DNA from: Clusia tigrina | Taxonomy: Eukaryota > Arthropoda > Insecta > Diptera > Clusiidae | Length of the DNA: 64,000 nt | Assembly (NCBI GenBank): GCA_920105625.2 | Contig: OV050032.1 | Location: forward strand, 134,397,897-134,461,896 | Direction of reading: 5' to 3' | In this document: piece by piece, positions 1 through 10,737 of the stretch | How positions within the stretch are numbered: the stretch's first letter is position 1 | Layout: each line of letters opens with the position of its first letter | Translations under genes and position numbers: made by a program | The notes under the pieces: model-generated | Told to the model about the DNA's origin: nothing | Databases searched by the model: none | What the model saw: the letters and a program-made list of their open reading frames with translations, nothing else

Positions 1-12
1 GCAATCAAAGAG

Positions 13-330
13 GTGGTAACATCAACCAATAGTGACGAGGAAACATCAGAAATAGACGAAGAATTTGTACTGAACACCGTATTAAACAACAACAGCAAAG
101 GACTTTACTTGGAACTGAAGATTTACAACAACAACAACGTTGCGTATCACACAAAATGTCAGCTTGATATCGGCGCAACTTGTAACATCATAGGAATCAA
201 CAATTTGAAGGAGATAGAAGCAAAACCAACAATTAACAAGACGCAAACGAAGCTTAGAACCATAGAAGGAACACAAATTACACCAATCGGAACAACACAG
301 TTGAAAATTGAGAGGAACAGGGCTGAGTAA
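13..330 (+). pseudogene. pol: Retropepsin fragment of the Gypsy element
   Basis: This 105-residue frame holds an aspartic protease core. The active-site triad region reads LDIGATCN (residues 51-58), where retropepsins normally have Asp-Thr/Ser-Gly, so the catalytic-site Thr/Ser is replaced by Ile. A downstream segment, TQITPIGTTQLKI, resembles the flap-distal strand of the family. The frame runs in from the left edge without a convincing start and ends about 65 bases before the reverse transcriptase frame. It is best read as part of a longer pol polyprotein now cut by a stop. Loss of the catalytic-site residue suggests an inactive protease. Confidence 0.75.
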
Positions 331-396
331 ATATTATTATTTTACATAATAGAAAATAATTACTGTCCTTTACTCTCATTACAAACATGTCAATCG

Positions 397-873
397 TTGA
401 AGCTCATAGAATTATGTAAAAAGGTTGAAAGTCACTCTGCCGAACAGGAACAAGCTTATAAAATCATTAACAGATATGACGATGTATTTCAAGGTCTAGG
501 CAAACTGAAAGGCAACATAACATTGGAAAAAGACAACAGCATAACACCCAAATATGAGCCTCCAAGAAGAATACCTATAGCATTACGAGAACAGCTGAGG
601 GAAACACTGAAAGAAATGGAGAACATGAAGGCCATAGTTAGAGAACCAGAACATACCAATTGGACGAGTAATATGGTACTAGTGAAGAAAAATGACAAAC
701 TAAGAGTATGCATCGATCCAAAGGGTTTAAACGAAGCTCTCAAAGATGTAAAGTACCAGCTTCCCACGGTAGAGGAAATTCTAGCCGAATTAGCAGATGC
801 CAAGATATTTTCCATACTGGATGCTAAACATGGTTTTGGGCAACTAAATTGGATAAAGCAAGCAGTAAATTAA
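397..873 (+). pseudogene. pol: Reverse transcriptase N-terminal half, Gypsy element
   Basis: The frame shows the connector and fingers of a Ty3/Gypsy reverse transcriptase: YEPPRRIPIALREQL (priming-side linker), NMVLVKKNDKLRVCIDPKGLN (the conserved 'K..G..R.C.D...LN' block) and a palm motif near FSILDAKHGFGQL, which should contain the first catalytic Asp (here in ILDAK). It stops at 871-873. The next enzyme blocks continue at 939 in another frame after a short stretch that still encodes recognisable residues, so the break is a small indel plus a stop rather than a large deletion. Confidence 0.85.
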
Positions 874-938
874 CATCATTTTGGACACCCTTTGGTAAAT
901 AACGATTTAACCGTGTACCCTTCGGAATAAAGCCAGCA

Positions 939-3278
939 ATGGAAATATTCCAAATGCGGCAAATCCAGGTTATAGCTGGATTGAAAGGCGTAGTTTGTAT
1001 AGCTGACGATATTTTAGTATTTGGAAAGGGTTATACCAAAAGTGAGGCAATTGAGAACCATAACGAAAATTTAGACAAATTATTACAACGTCTACGTGAA
1101 GAAAACTTGAAAATTAACAAGACGAAGATGAGAGTATGTCAGGAGAAAGTAATATTTTTTGGACACGTCCTAACCAACGAGGGATTAAAACCCGATCCGG
1201 ACAAAATAAGTGCCATAATAAACATGCCATCACCTAACGATAAAAAGGATACCCTACGATTCCTTGGACTTGTAACATACGTGAGTAAGTTTATACCTAA
1301 TATGGCAGAAGTAACCGAACCCTTAAGAAGAGTCACACATGTAAAGACAAATTTTGAGTGGAGGGCAGAACAGGAGGAAGCATTTAAAAAGCTAAAAAAA
1401 CTAATAACGGAAACTCCTGTATTACAATACTACAATGCAAGGAAACCGGTTCTAATACAGACGGACGCATCATCGTTTGCGCTTGGTTGTACTTTATTAC
1501 AAGATGATCATCCCATAATATATGCCTCAAAGACCCTGACACCAACACAACGAAATTATGCTCAGATAGAAAAAGAGATGTTATCAGTGCTATTTGCGTG
1601 TAAACGATTTGCCCAATACATTTGTGGAAGGAAGAACGTAACAATAGAAACCGATCATTCTCCTTTGGTAAACATTTTTAGAAAACCATTACTCAAAACA
1701 CCGAAAAGGTTACAGTCCATGATTTTGGCATTACAACGTTACAATTTCAACATCAAATATACGAAGGGAAGCGATATGTATATTGCCGATACTCTATCTC
1801 GAGCACCGTGTCAATTGGAGAAATCACTCGACATATACAACATTGAGATGGAATTAGAACAGCTAAATGAATGCAGTGACGTCGACGAAAAGCGAATATG
1901 TTTGACAACGATTAACAAAATTAAACAGGCAACATCTTGCGACAACATTATGAAAACCCTTATGGCAACAATAAGAGAAGGTTGGCCTGAAGACAAAAGT
2001 AATGTGAATGAAAATATAAAGCAATACTGGAATATAAGAGACGAGCTCGTCATCAACAGCGATTTGATTTTTAAAGGAAACCGATTACTTATAGCACAGC
2101 AAAAGCGACGTGAAATATTAAGCAGATTACATCAACCCCATTTGGGCATTGAATCAACATTAAAATTGGCAAGGGAAACGGTGTACTGGCGAGGAATAAC
2201 AGACGAAATTAAACAGATGATACAAGGATGTGATATATGCAACATATATGCAAGGAAACAACAAAGAGAAGCCCTAGTTATACCAGAAATTCCAACAACA
2301 CCTTTCGAAATTATATCTATGGACGTATGTGAACTTCAACTTAAAGGCAAAACTCGATATTTCCTGATAACAGACCATTACTCCGACTTTTTTGAAATCG
2401 ACGAAATAAACAATTTATCAGAAAAGACAACTATAAACACATGTAGAAAAAACTTCAGCAGATACGGTATACCCATGAAGGTGATTACGGACAATGGAAC
2501 AAATTTTGTCAACTCCGAGTTCAAAAATTTTACAATAGAGTGGGAGTTTGACCATCGAACATCTAGCCCTCACCATCAACAGGCGAATGGCAAAGCTGAA
2601 GCGGCTGTAAAAATTGCAAAACGTTTACTGAAAAAAGCAGTGGCTTCAAACACAGATTTTTACAAAGCATTGCTCTTATGGAGAAATACCCCAAACAAAA
2701 TTGGTTCCAGCCCGGCTAAACGATTGTTTTGTAGATGGTTGCGATGTAACTTACCAGCATCGAATTTAAATCTCGAAATAGTACAAAACGTACCTAAACA
2801 AATTGAACAACAACGTCAATATAACAAGAAATATTTCGATCGTGGAACACGCAAGGACAGCAAATTGAAAGAAGGTGACCAGGTATTTATTAAACAAAAT
2901 CCAAATGAAAACTGGGTAAAGGGCAGAATTGAACAAAAAGCTGCAGACCGATCATATATAGTGAGAGCTGACCAAGGAAGGTACAGGCGAAACACCATCC
3001 ACATAATGAAGCCGAAATCAATATCACCTAACTCGGAACAACGGAACATAAGAAAAGACTTGACTTCAGGATCAGAATACGAATCTGACATCATACAAAG
3101 TGAACAGTTACAACAGTTACTAGTTGAACCTCAAACCCATCAGTCAGATGAAACATCTATCGGAGATCACCGCGATTCGGAAAATGTGGATTCACAACAC
3201 CAACAAAATCATCCCATACAAAGAGCTAGAAGAGAAACTAAACTACCACGACGATTGGACGATTATGAAGTTTACTAA
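939..3278 (+). pseudogene. pol: Gypsy pol: RT palm, RNase H and integrase
   Basis: This 779-residue frame starts just before the RT catalytic Asp pair (IADDILVFGKG, residues 21-31). RNase H follows (LIQTDASSFALG near residue 172; ETDHSPL; the IADTLSR end motif). The integrase has an HHCC finger (HQPHLGIES ... CDICNIY), then the DDE core with Asp in SMDVCEL, Asp in ITDNGTNF and Glu in QANGKAEAA. A chromodomain-less tail with GDQVFIKQNPNENWVKGRI precedes the stop. The length suits the back half of a Gypsy polyprotein. All catalytic residues of RNase H and integrase appear present. The Met at 939 is only the first in frame, not a natural start. Confidence 0.9.
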
Positions 3279-3298
3279 TATTTATAAAACAAAGGGGA

Positions 3299-3511
3299 TG
3301 CCATAGTATAGAAAGATCTAGAATCACTCAAAAACATGAATTACAAAATGGAAGTGTGGCAATCACATGAATGAGACTAACGATTGCATCAGCCAAACTG
3401 AAGTAAAAACCAACGTGCTTTTTCATAACAAAATCTTGACTACCCTCTATTAAATAAACATCTCTATAAGTATACATTTAAATATATCCTTGTTTTATTA
3501 ACACTATAACA
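3299..3511 (+). repeat. Probable right LTR (213 bp) of the Gypsy element
   Basis: It begins TGCCATAGTA directly after the purine tract AAAGGGGA (3291-3298) and ends CACTATAACA. The two ends form an imperfect inverted pair (TGnnATAGTn). An AATAAA polyadenylation hexamer lies at 3455-3460. The matching left LTR is outside the window, so the boundaries are inferred from the ends alone. Confidence 0.6.
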
Positions 3512-3819
3512 AAAGCAGTGTAAATCTTTACGTTTTTGGGAAAAGGTATTCAAATATGGAATCTTATTTTTAAGCTCCCCTTAATTCTGGTAATGATTAA
3601 GGAATATTTTCTGGTTCATTAGAAAATGAAGAGGAACAGTTTCTCTAAAATATATCATTTCCAAGTATATATCTGCTAAAATCAAAAGTAACTTTATTAT
3701 TATGCCTTTGTTTAACTCTTTCGAAATATAACTCAATTAAAACATGTCATAAATCTGCGTACATAAAGGAACATATGTACATAACAAAACATATTTATGA
3801 AATTTACTCTGACAAAGAG

Positions 3820-4078
3820 ATGGCGAGCGTCAACATTACCAAAAAAATGTATGGAGGATCTGACGAAAATACTAGGTTAGATGCTATTGAAAAAGTTCAG
3901 GGAGAATTGATGGAAAAACTGAAGGAAACTGAATTAATTGTAAAATTAACGAGTATGTGATTGTATAGCTACTTTACTTTCTATATTTCTTGTGTATTTA
4001 CAGAGGAAGAAAGTAATGGTTTCGCGAAAATGTTTCCCACTCTGAACCAAATTTTGCAAAGAAACTTACCTATTGCCA
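3820..4078 (+). CDS. Candidate host two-exon fragment (3820-3952 joined to 4004-4078), product unknown
   Basis: An ATG at 3820 in good context (GAGATGG) opens a frame encoding ASVNITKKMYGGSDENTRL and a helical, charged stretch. At 3953 there is a strong donor GTATGT; an acceptor TTTACAG ends at 4003. Splicing the 133-nt and 75-nt pieces keeps the frame open through KMFPTLNQILQRNLP to a second donor-like GTATGA at 4079. The next acceptor-like site (TTTCCAG, about 4203) reopens a frame reading IPTLKALICLEGLYSKLERL, but the phase does not match. The pattern (YG near the N-terminus, helices, small introns) faintly recalls dynactin p24 (DCTN3). That is a guess. It may be a real small gene or a decayed one. 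Confidence 0.35.
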
Positions 4079-4344
4079 GTATGATTTCCATTTTTCCAAC
4101 AATTAAAAACAGTTGACGAAGAAATTGGACAAAAAATATAAAATTATGTATGTTTTAACTTTAATATAGGTGCTTTCATATCGACAAAAATTTTCATTTC
4201 CAGATTCCAACTTTAAAAGCATTAATATGCCTTGAGGGATTGTATTCAAAACTCGAGAGATTGGTAGGTTAAGAAATAATATTATCCTGCAACTACGATG
4301 GCACCAACTCAAAATCTGCTTTCAAAGAAAATAAAAGCATAAAC

Positions 4345-4566
4345 ATGGCTTTGTTTGGTAAGTATTTTAGTATCAATAATAAATATAGTGGTATATAGCA
4401 TCTATCCCTCTTTTCAGAAGCTATAACGAATGATGATATGACGGAAAAGGATTATATCAAATCTATACGCGAATGCTTCATAATTTATAAACATAGGTAC
4501 TTCAAGCGAAACGATGACCGCAAGAAGAAAAATTTACTTCGACCATCTCCAAATGATATAACATAA
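4345..4566 (+). CDS. Candidate small spliced ORF (4345-4357 joined to 4418-4566), 53 residues
   Basis: ATG at 4345 begins MALF, then a consensus donor GTAAGT at 4358. A 60-base intron ends in a pyrimidine-rich acceptor (CCCTCTTTTCAG, 4417). The joined frame continues EAITNDDMTEKDYIKSIR, a Cys/Tyr-rich helix and the basic tail RNDDRKKKNLL, ending at TAA 4564-4566. The frame is also open upstream of the ATG for about 20 codons, so this could be the last two exons of a longer transcript that includes the exons near 3820. I do not recognise the protein. Splice-site quality is the main support. Confidence 0.4.
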
Positions 4567-4957
4567 ACATTTATATTAAAAAAATAAAACGAAGTAGAAA
4601 ATTGTATTTTCAACTTGAGACAATAAGATACCAATGACAATGGAATCTCTATATTATACATTATATAAATGTAGTTTAAAATTAGTTTAAAAAAAAATTT
4701 CATGGTTTGAAATTTAAAAAAAAAAACATGTTGTTTGCATTTAACCGTACCTTATATAAATTTTTCAATTGATCTTTAAAACTTTCGTTTTCATTCTTTT
4801 GTATCTAAAAATTTGGGTTCCTTTCCATTTAATACACCACTGTAATGCACTGCGTTAATTAAGTGCGTACATTAATTTATGCACGTACTCTATTTCTGCT
4901 GTGCTTTGAAGTGGTTTATTATTGTGTTTTCCACTGAGTATAACAGTGTGTAGAGCG
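4567..4957. other. AT-rich intergenic stretch, nothing recognised
   Basis: Homopolymer A/T tracts and no frame with protein-like composition. It is the left flank of the errantivirus insertion, ending in the TATA target copy at 4958-4961. Confidence 0.6.
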
Positions 4958-4961
4958 TATA

Positions 4962-5289
4962 AGTTAACGAAACAAGCATTTACTTTGCACCTGAATACAC
5001 ATGAACAATAATTATGCTGACACCATGTCTACAAATGCACGCGCACTAGCTGCAGTTCGTCGATCTATGGGAACCAACGCGTCAGCAAGTTTCAGCAACA
5101 AAAGCAACAAATCAAAAACAACAACTAAGCCACCAACAAGAACATATAGGTAGCAGCGCAGTTTAAGTTATTATTAAGATATCAAAAAATTTGTTAAGTC
5201 AGTTCTAATTTCGAATTCAAACAATAAAGTTCGCGAATAGCGATAAAAAATATTTTTTTTAAACAAATTAAACTTTGTTTAATTTAATT
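4962..5289 (+). repeat. Left LTR of the errantivirus-like element
   Basis: 328 bp, same length as the right LTR at 12289-12616. An AATAAA hexamer occurs in the 3' third (CAAACAATAAAG). The LTRs differ at eight positions, including the G/A, T/C and T/A changes in the first 60 bases. Confidence 0.95.
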
Positions 5290-5306
5290 GGCACCCGAGC
5301 AGGGAC
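5289..5306 (+). promoter_or_regulatory. Primer binding site, tRNA-Lys type
   Basis: TGGCACCCGAGCAGGGAC lies at the LTR junction, sharing its first T with the LTR end. It differs at two positions from the standard lysine-tRNA primer site used by many retroviruses and by gypsy. It would prime minus-strand cDNA synthesis. Confidence 0.8.
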
Positions 5307-6149
5307 CAGCGGTCCGTTTTAGTAAAAACCTGAAAATAAAAATAAGGTTCCGGGAGCGTTGTGAAATATAATAAAGTTTATAAAAACCCGAAAATAAAAA
5401 TTAAGGTTTCGCGAGCGTTGTGAATAAAAAACAAACAACAGAGCTCATTAAAAAGCCTGGACATCAAAAAGTAAGGCTCAACGATAAGCGGCTATACGGA
5501 TAAGAAGGATTGCCTCAGAAGTGACAACAAGGGCCCCCAGTACTTAAGGAAAAAGGATAACCCAATTTGTTTAACAAACGGCTCCACAACAAACGCTGAA
5601 TAATGACTAAGTTCATTCTAATGTAAGCTAAGTTAAGATTAATAATGTAAGCTAAGTAAAAAAATTAATAAGAGTGAAAATATTTGAACAAAAGTAAACG
5701 TTGCTAATAAATCTGAAATCATTTAAATTCAAATTAAATTAAGAACAAATTAAAGAAAGTGAACAAAATTGGAGTAAAGATATCAAAATATTTTATTACG
5801 AGAGATTTTAAGACAAAAAATTTTTTTAAAAAATCTTGATACAAATTTATTATTAAAGAAAAATTCTTAAAAGGAAAAATATTAAGAGAAAATTTATTAT
5901 GATAAGAATTTAAAGAAATTTAAAAAAAAAAATAAATAAATAAAAGAAGAAAAATTTATTAATATTAAAATTCTGAAGAAAAATTTATTAAGAAATAATT
6001 CATTAAGAAGAAAGTTTTAGCCTGTGAAAATTTTTAGAAAATTTATTAAAATTCTAAGAAATTTTTATCGAATAACCATAAACAAGGAAAATTTTTCAAA
6101 AGAATATACATTTGAACAAGTAAATTTAGTGTGAAATTTTTAAAGAAAA
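5307..6149 (+). other. Untranslated leader of the errantivirus-like element
   Basis: About 840 bases of A-rich sequence with no open frame. The first part has repeated short blocks (AAAACCTGAAAATAAAAAT/AAAACCCGAAAATAAAAATT near 5323 and 5383, each followed by a GGTTCCGGGAGCG/GGTTTCGCGAGCG block), giving a roughly 60-bp imperfect duplication. The rest is degenerate AAATTTATTAAGAA-type repetition. Packaging or translation-control signals may lie here, but I cannot identify them. Confidence 0.7.
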
Positions 6150-7563
6150 ATGACAGACCCAGAAACACTCGCTGACCGCCTCAGCAACTTGAGTCTTCAG
6201 CGAAACGCCTCTTCCTATAAACCACATAATCCACCACCAGCCACACTTAGTCCTGAATTGACTAAACAAATAACCGACTTAGTGACTAAGACAATAGCTA
6301 GTTTAAATAATCCATTTTTTGAGGTAGACGACCATGACGAACCGGGCGACTTTTCAGGGAATTCAAGTGACTTAGATAGGATTCCTGACGTTGTAAAATG
6401 TCTAAGGGAATTTTCAGGTAAGCCCGGAGAATTCAACTCCTGGAGAAAGACCGTAGAACGAATTCTCGCCATGTTTGAGCACACTAGGGGAACATCAAAA
6501 TACTATACTATATTACATATGATACGACATAAGATTGTTGGTGAAGCGGATGCGGCACTAGAGTCTTATCGAACGCCACTTGAATGGAAGAAAATCCGAA
6601 ATTGCTTAATGATGCATTATTCGGACAAAAGAGACATTGGTACACTAGAGTACCAAATTATGTCCTTAACCCAGCGCCAGAACACCATAACAGAATTTTA
6701 TCATAAAATTTATCAGAATTTATCACTAATACTGGACAAGATAGCTTGTCTTGGAGTAAGCGACGAATCAATTGACGTAATGACAAATTCATACAGAGAC
6801 AAAGCGTTAGACACGTTCATTAGGGGACTGAACGGTGACCTTCCTCGATTGTTAAGCATACGAGAACCTACCACACTACCACAAGCACTTAACATGTGCT
6901 TGAAACTAGATAACATGATGTACAGAATGCATCATGCTCAGAGTAACTATAAGAGGGTCAATAATCCTGTACCACCTCCTAGACTACCACCCAGACCAAT
7001 TTACCACCGCGAACCAATACAAAGGAATTTCTATCCAGAACTGGCACAAGCTCCTCAATTTAGGAATAATAATTCTTACCGACCTCAATATTTACACCAT
7101 AATCAAAATACGCCTACTCGATTTCCACAAAATAATTATCAATTCATGAACAACAATTCGTTCCCTCAACCGCAGCCTCGATGTAAACAAATGGAATCCA
7201 ACAGGATTCAATAACCGAAAACATTTTCCACCCAAACCACCAGTACCGATGGAAGTCGATCCATCAATACAATCTCGACAAATTAACTACCAGAACAGAC
7301 CGAATTTCCAACAAAATAATTACTCACAGAAACGTCCGGCTACTCGACAAGATCATAACCCAAATAAGATACAGAGAAATTTTCACATAAATGTAGATAA
7401 TCCTAAAGAATCTGAAATAAATGCACAAGGAACAAAACCCGATCCAAATCAAATTTATTCTGATTATACAGACAATCATCAACATGATTATGACGGATAT
7501 CATCTTTTCGAGCCACAGTCTGAAGAATTCGATGGCGTCGATAACGTTTATTTTTTAGATTAG
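6150..7563 (+). pseudogene. gag: Gag of the errantivirus-like element, one frame break
   Basis: ATG at 6150 follows the leader and starts MTDPETLADRLSNLSLQR. The first frame (354 residues, to 7214) contains a capsid-like helical region (CLREFSGKPGEFNSWRKTVE; FIRGLNGDLPRLLSIREP) and a Pro/Gln/Asn-rich tail. It ends prematurely. A second frame (7249-7563) carries on with the same Asn/Gln-rich composition and ends FDGVDNVYFLD, so the break near 7190-7215 is a frameshift inside gag. No zinc knuckle is visible, as in 17.6-like Gags. The combined length, about 460 codons, suits this group. The product would form the particle shell in the cytoplasm. Confidence 0.85.
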
Positions 7564-7592
7564 AAACTTCTTCACTCCAATATTTTGAATTT

Positions 7593-7784
7593 TTGGCTAG
7601 AAGTAGAGATACTCTAAAATTCTTAATAGATACAGGTTCTAATAAGAACTATATTCAATCCATCCGAATAAGAAATCCTATCCCTAATAAACATTTTTTT
7701 TTTTGTCAATTCTGTTGCTGTATATATTCCAATAACTCACCATACTTTTGTAAACATTTTTGGAGAAAAAACCGAAAAACTTAA
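7593..7784 (+). pseudogene. pol: Retropepsin fragment of the errantivirus-like pol
   Basis: The frame contains the protease active site FLIDTGSNKNYI, with Asp-Thr-Gly intact. It derails at an 11-T run (7694-7704): upstream residues look like protease, while downstream residues in this frame (HFFFCQFCCCIY) do not. Another frame resumes protease-like sequence until the RT region at 7882. The lesion is therefore most simply a homopolymer length change. Protease would mature Gag and Pol. Confidence 0.8.
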
Positions 7785-7881
7785 ATTTTTTATTTTACCT
7801 TCATTAAAAACTTTTCATGGTATCATAGGAAACGATACCTTAAAAGAACTTAGATCAGTCATTCATACAGACAAAAGTTAT

Positions 7882-8253
7882 ATGACAATCCTGTCAAATA
7901 TCAAAATTCCTCTTAAACAGCAACTCACACAAGGCATCAATAGTATCGAGTTACGCACACCACATCTACAACCTGAACAAGAGATAAAACTTAATCAAAT
8001 AATACGAAAATGCCCTAACTTATTTTCTGATCCAGATAAAAAATCAACATTTACAACTGGAATCAAAGGTGAAATCCGTACTTCAAATGAAACCCCAATC
8101 TATTCAAAGTCGTATCCTTACCCCATGGCACTGAAGGAGGAAATAGAAAACCAAGTCGAAGAACTTCTCGCTGACGGTATAATAAGACCATCGAAATCGC
8201 CATATAACTCACCAGTTTGGATAGTTCCAAAAAAGCCAGACGCATCGGGTTAA
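7882..8253 (+). pseudogene. pol: Start of reverse transcriptase, cut by an in-frame TAA
   Basis: The frame carries the RT connector (KGEIRTSNETPIYSKSYPYP) and fingers (VEELLADGIIRPSKSPYNSP, then VWIVPKKPDASG). A TAA at 8251-8253 interrupts it exactly where the conserved glycine-to-KFR block should read on. The downstream frame at 8266 is in the same phase (384 bases apart, divisible by three). This is thus a simple nonsense change and not a frameshift. Confidence 0.9.
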
Positions 8254-8265
8254 CAAAAATTTCGT

Positions 8266-10686
8266 ATGATAATTGACTACCGCAAACTTAATTCCGTTAC
8301 AATTGCAAACAGGTATCCAATACCCGAAATCAATGAAGTCCTATACAATCTTGGTAAAAATGCATACTTCACTATTATCGATCTGAAGAGTGGTTTTCAT
8401 CAAATAGCACTCAAAGAAACAGACAAAGAGAAAACGGCCTTTTCCATTAATAATGGAAAATTCGAATTTAATAGACTCCCCTTTGGGTTAAAAAATGCGC
8501 CTTCTATATTTCAGCGTGCTCTCAATTACGTCTTGCGACAACACATTGGGGTTCGTTGCTATGTTTATATAGATGATATAATAATATTCGGAAAGAGCGA
8601 AGAAGAGCATTTCGCAAACCTCCAAACCGTATTTAAAACTTTAGAGAATGCCAACTTCAAGGTTCAAATTGACAAATACGACTTTCTTAAAAACGAAGTT
8701 GAATTTTTAGGTTTCATTATTTCAAAGGATGGACTCAAAACCAACCCAAAAAAGGTGCAAGCAATTTTAGAACTCACTAAACCAAAAACTTTAAAAGACT
8801 TAAGATCCTTCTTAGGTATGACAGGTTCCTATAGAAGATTTATCCAAGGTTATGCCAGTCTGGTTAAACCTTTAACCTCACTCTTAAGAGGACAGAATGG
8901 ACGTATGTCCAAAAATGTATCAAAAAATACTCCAATAGTTATGAACGATCAAGCAATAGAGGCATGGAAAAAAGCCAAAAGCTGCTTAGTATCACAAGAA
9001 GTTATGCTTTCATATCCTGATTTTCAAAAACCATTTGAACTTACAACAGATGCCTCCAATCAAGCGTTAGGAGCAGTTCTTTCGCAAGATTCTAAGCCAA
9101 TTACATTTTTATCAAGAAGCCTTACTAAAACTAAAGAATCATATGCAACCAATGAGAAAGAAATGCTTGCCATTATATGGGCACTCACATCACTACGCAG
9201 TTTTCTCTATGGTTCAAGAAAAGTTAAAAGCTTTACCGATCACCAACCGCTCACATATGCTCTCAGTACCAAAAACGCAAATTCTAAGATGAAGCACTGG
9301 AAAGCTATCTTAGAAGAGTACAATTATGAGTTACTCTATAAGCCAGGTACTAGCAATGTAGTGGCAGATTCTCTGTCTCGTCCACCAAAAAACGAAATAA
9401 ATTCTTTGACACCTTCAGTTCATAGCGCCGAAAGTCCTGAAAATTTAGTTCCAAGTGTCGAAGCTCCGATAAACGTTTTTAAAAACCAACTTTTTCTAAA
9501 CTGCGATGACACCTCTTCTTATCAATTTAAAATCATTTTTCCACGTTACCATAGACATATAATATCCGAAACTTCCTATATACCCAGTAAACTTATATCT
9601 CTCATTAAACGATATCTCAACCCTTCAGTAATAAACGGAATAAAAACAACAGAAAACGTTATGGGTATCATTCAAGATATTGTTCCTCTACACTTTAAAA
9701 ATTACAAAATAAGATTTACTCAAGCAGAAGTACAGGATATTACTAGCGAGCAAGATCAAGAAAATATTGTTATAGAAACACACAATAGAGCACATAGAAA
9801 TAAACAAGAAAATCGCCTGCAGATTATAGAAAAATATTATTTCCCTGGCATGACCAACAAAATTGATCGAATTATGAAATTATGTTCGGTTTGTAAAGAA
9901 AACAAATACGAGCGTCATCCGAATCAACCTTTGCTTAGAGAAACACCGTTACCAACCTACCCAGGACAAATAATTCATATCGATATTTATAACACGGAAA
10001 GTAAACTGATACTCACTGCACTTGACAAATTTACAAAGTACGCACAAGCGAAAATACTCGACGGAAAATCAATAGAAAACGTTAGAAGACCACTTAGAGA
10101 CTTAATTTTCTTCTTTGGTGTTCCAAAGTCAATAGTTATGGATAATGAAGCATCTTTTAGATCCGCTTCAATCCTTTTTATGATGAAGAACGAACTTAAA
10201 AAAGACGTGTTCACAACACCACCCTACAGAAGTGAAGTGAACGGTCAAGTCGAACGCTTCCATTCTACACCAACTGAAATTATGAGGTGTTTAAAATGTG
10301 ATGGTACAAACAGAAATCTTGAAGAACTACTCGAAAGAGCAGTCAACGAATACAACCACACAATTCATTCCACAACCGGGAAAAAGCAAGCAGACCTTTA
10401 TTACGGACGCACCGTTACTTTTGGGCCTGATGACTACGAAAAAACCAAACGAAATAATTTACAAAAACTTCAGGAAAAACAACAAACGGACCTCACAAGA
10501 CATAATAAAAAAAGACACCAAATAAAAAATTACTTAGTAGGACAAGAAATATTTGTTAAACAGAACAAAAGACTTGGTTCAAAACTGTCAAAAAGATTTA
10601 AAAAGGAAATAGTCAAAGAGGATAGAGACACGAGTATAATAACAGAAAGCGGAAAAATTGTTCACAAGAGCAACATACGAAATTGA
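8266..10686 (+). pseudogene. pol: Errantivirus-like pol: RT palm, RNase H, integrase
   Basis: The 806-residue frame begins MIIDYRKLN, shows the palm motif FTIIDLKSGFHQI and the catalytic YIDD at residues 101-104. RNase H follows (LTTDASNQALGAV, NEKEMLAIIWAL, FTDHQPL, VVADSLSR). The integrase has an HHCC finger (THNRAHR ... CSVCKENK) and the catalytic triad at about Asp573 (HIDIYN), Asp626 (MDNEASF) and Glu663 (GQVERFHS), a D-52-D-36-E spacing typical of retroviral integrases. The frame is uninterrupted to 10686 and all visible catalytic residues are intact. The 8251 stop upstream removes it from the polyprotein. Confidence 0.92.
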
Positions 10687-10737
10687 ATTTATTTTTCTTA
10701 AAACCATTTTATTTTATGTTTTCAGAGCGCAACTATG

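Larger units (their letters stand above)
1..3511 (+). mobile_element. Ty3/Gypsy-type LTR retrotransposon, 3' part (gag and 5' LTR outside window)
   Basis: Three consecutive forward open frames carry, in order, a retropepsin, a reverse transcriptase, an RNase H and a DDE integrase, which is the Ty3/Gypsy order. A purine tract (3291-3298) and a probable right LTR (3299-3511) follow. The polymerase is broken into three frames, so this copy cannot act on its own. The 5' LTR and gag lie left of the window. The protein style recalls the Mag-like 'K02A2.6-like' Gypsy elements common in arthropods, but clade placement from memory is tentative. Confidence 0.9.
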
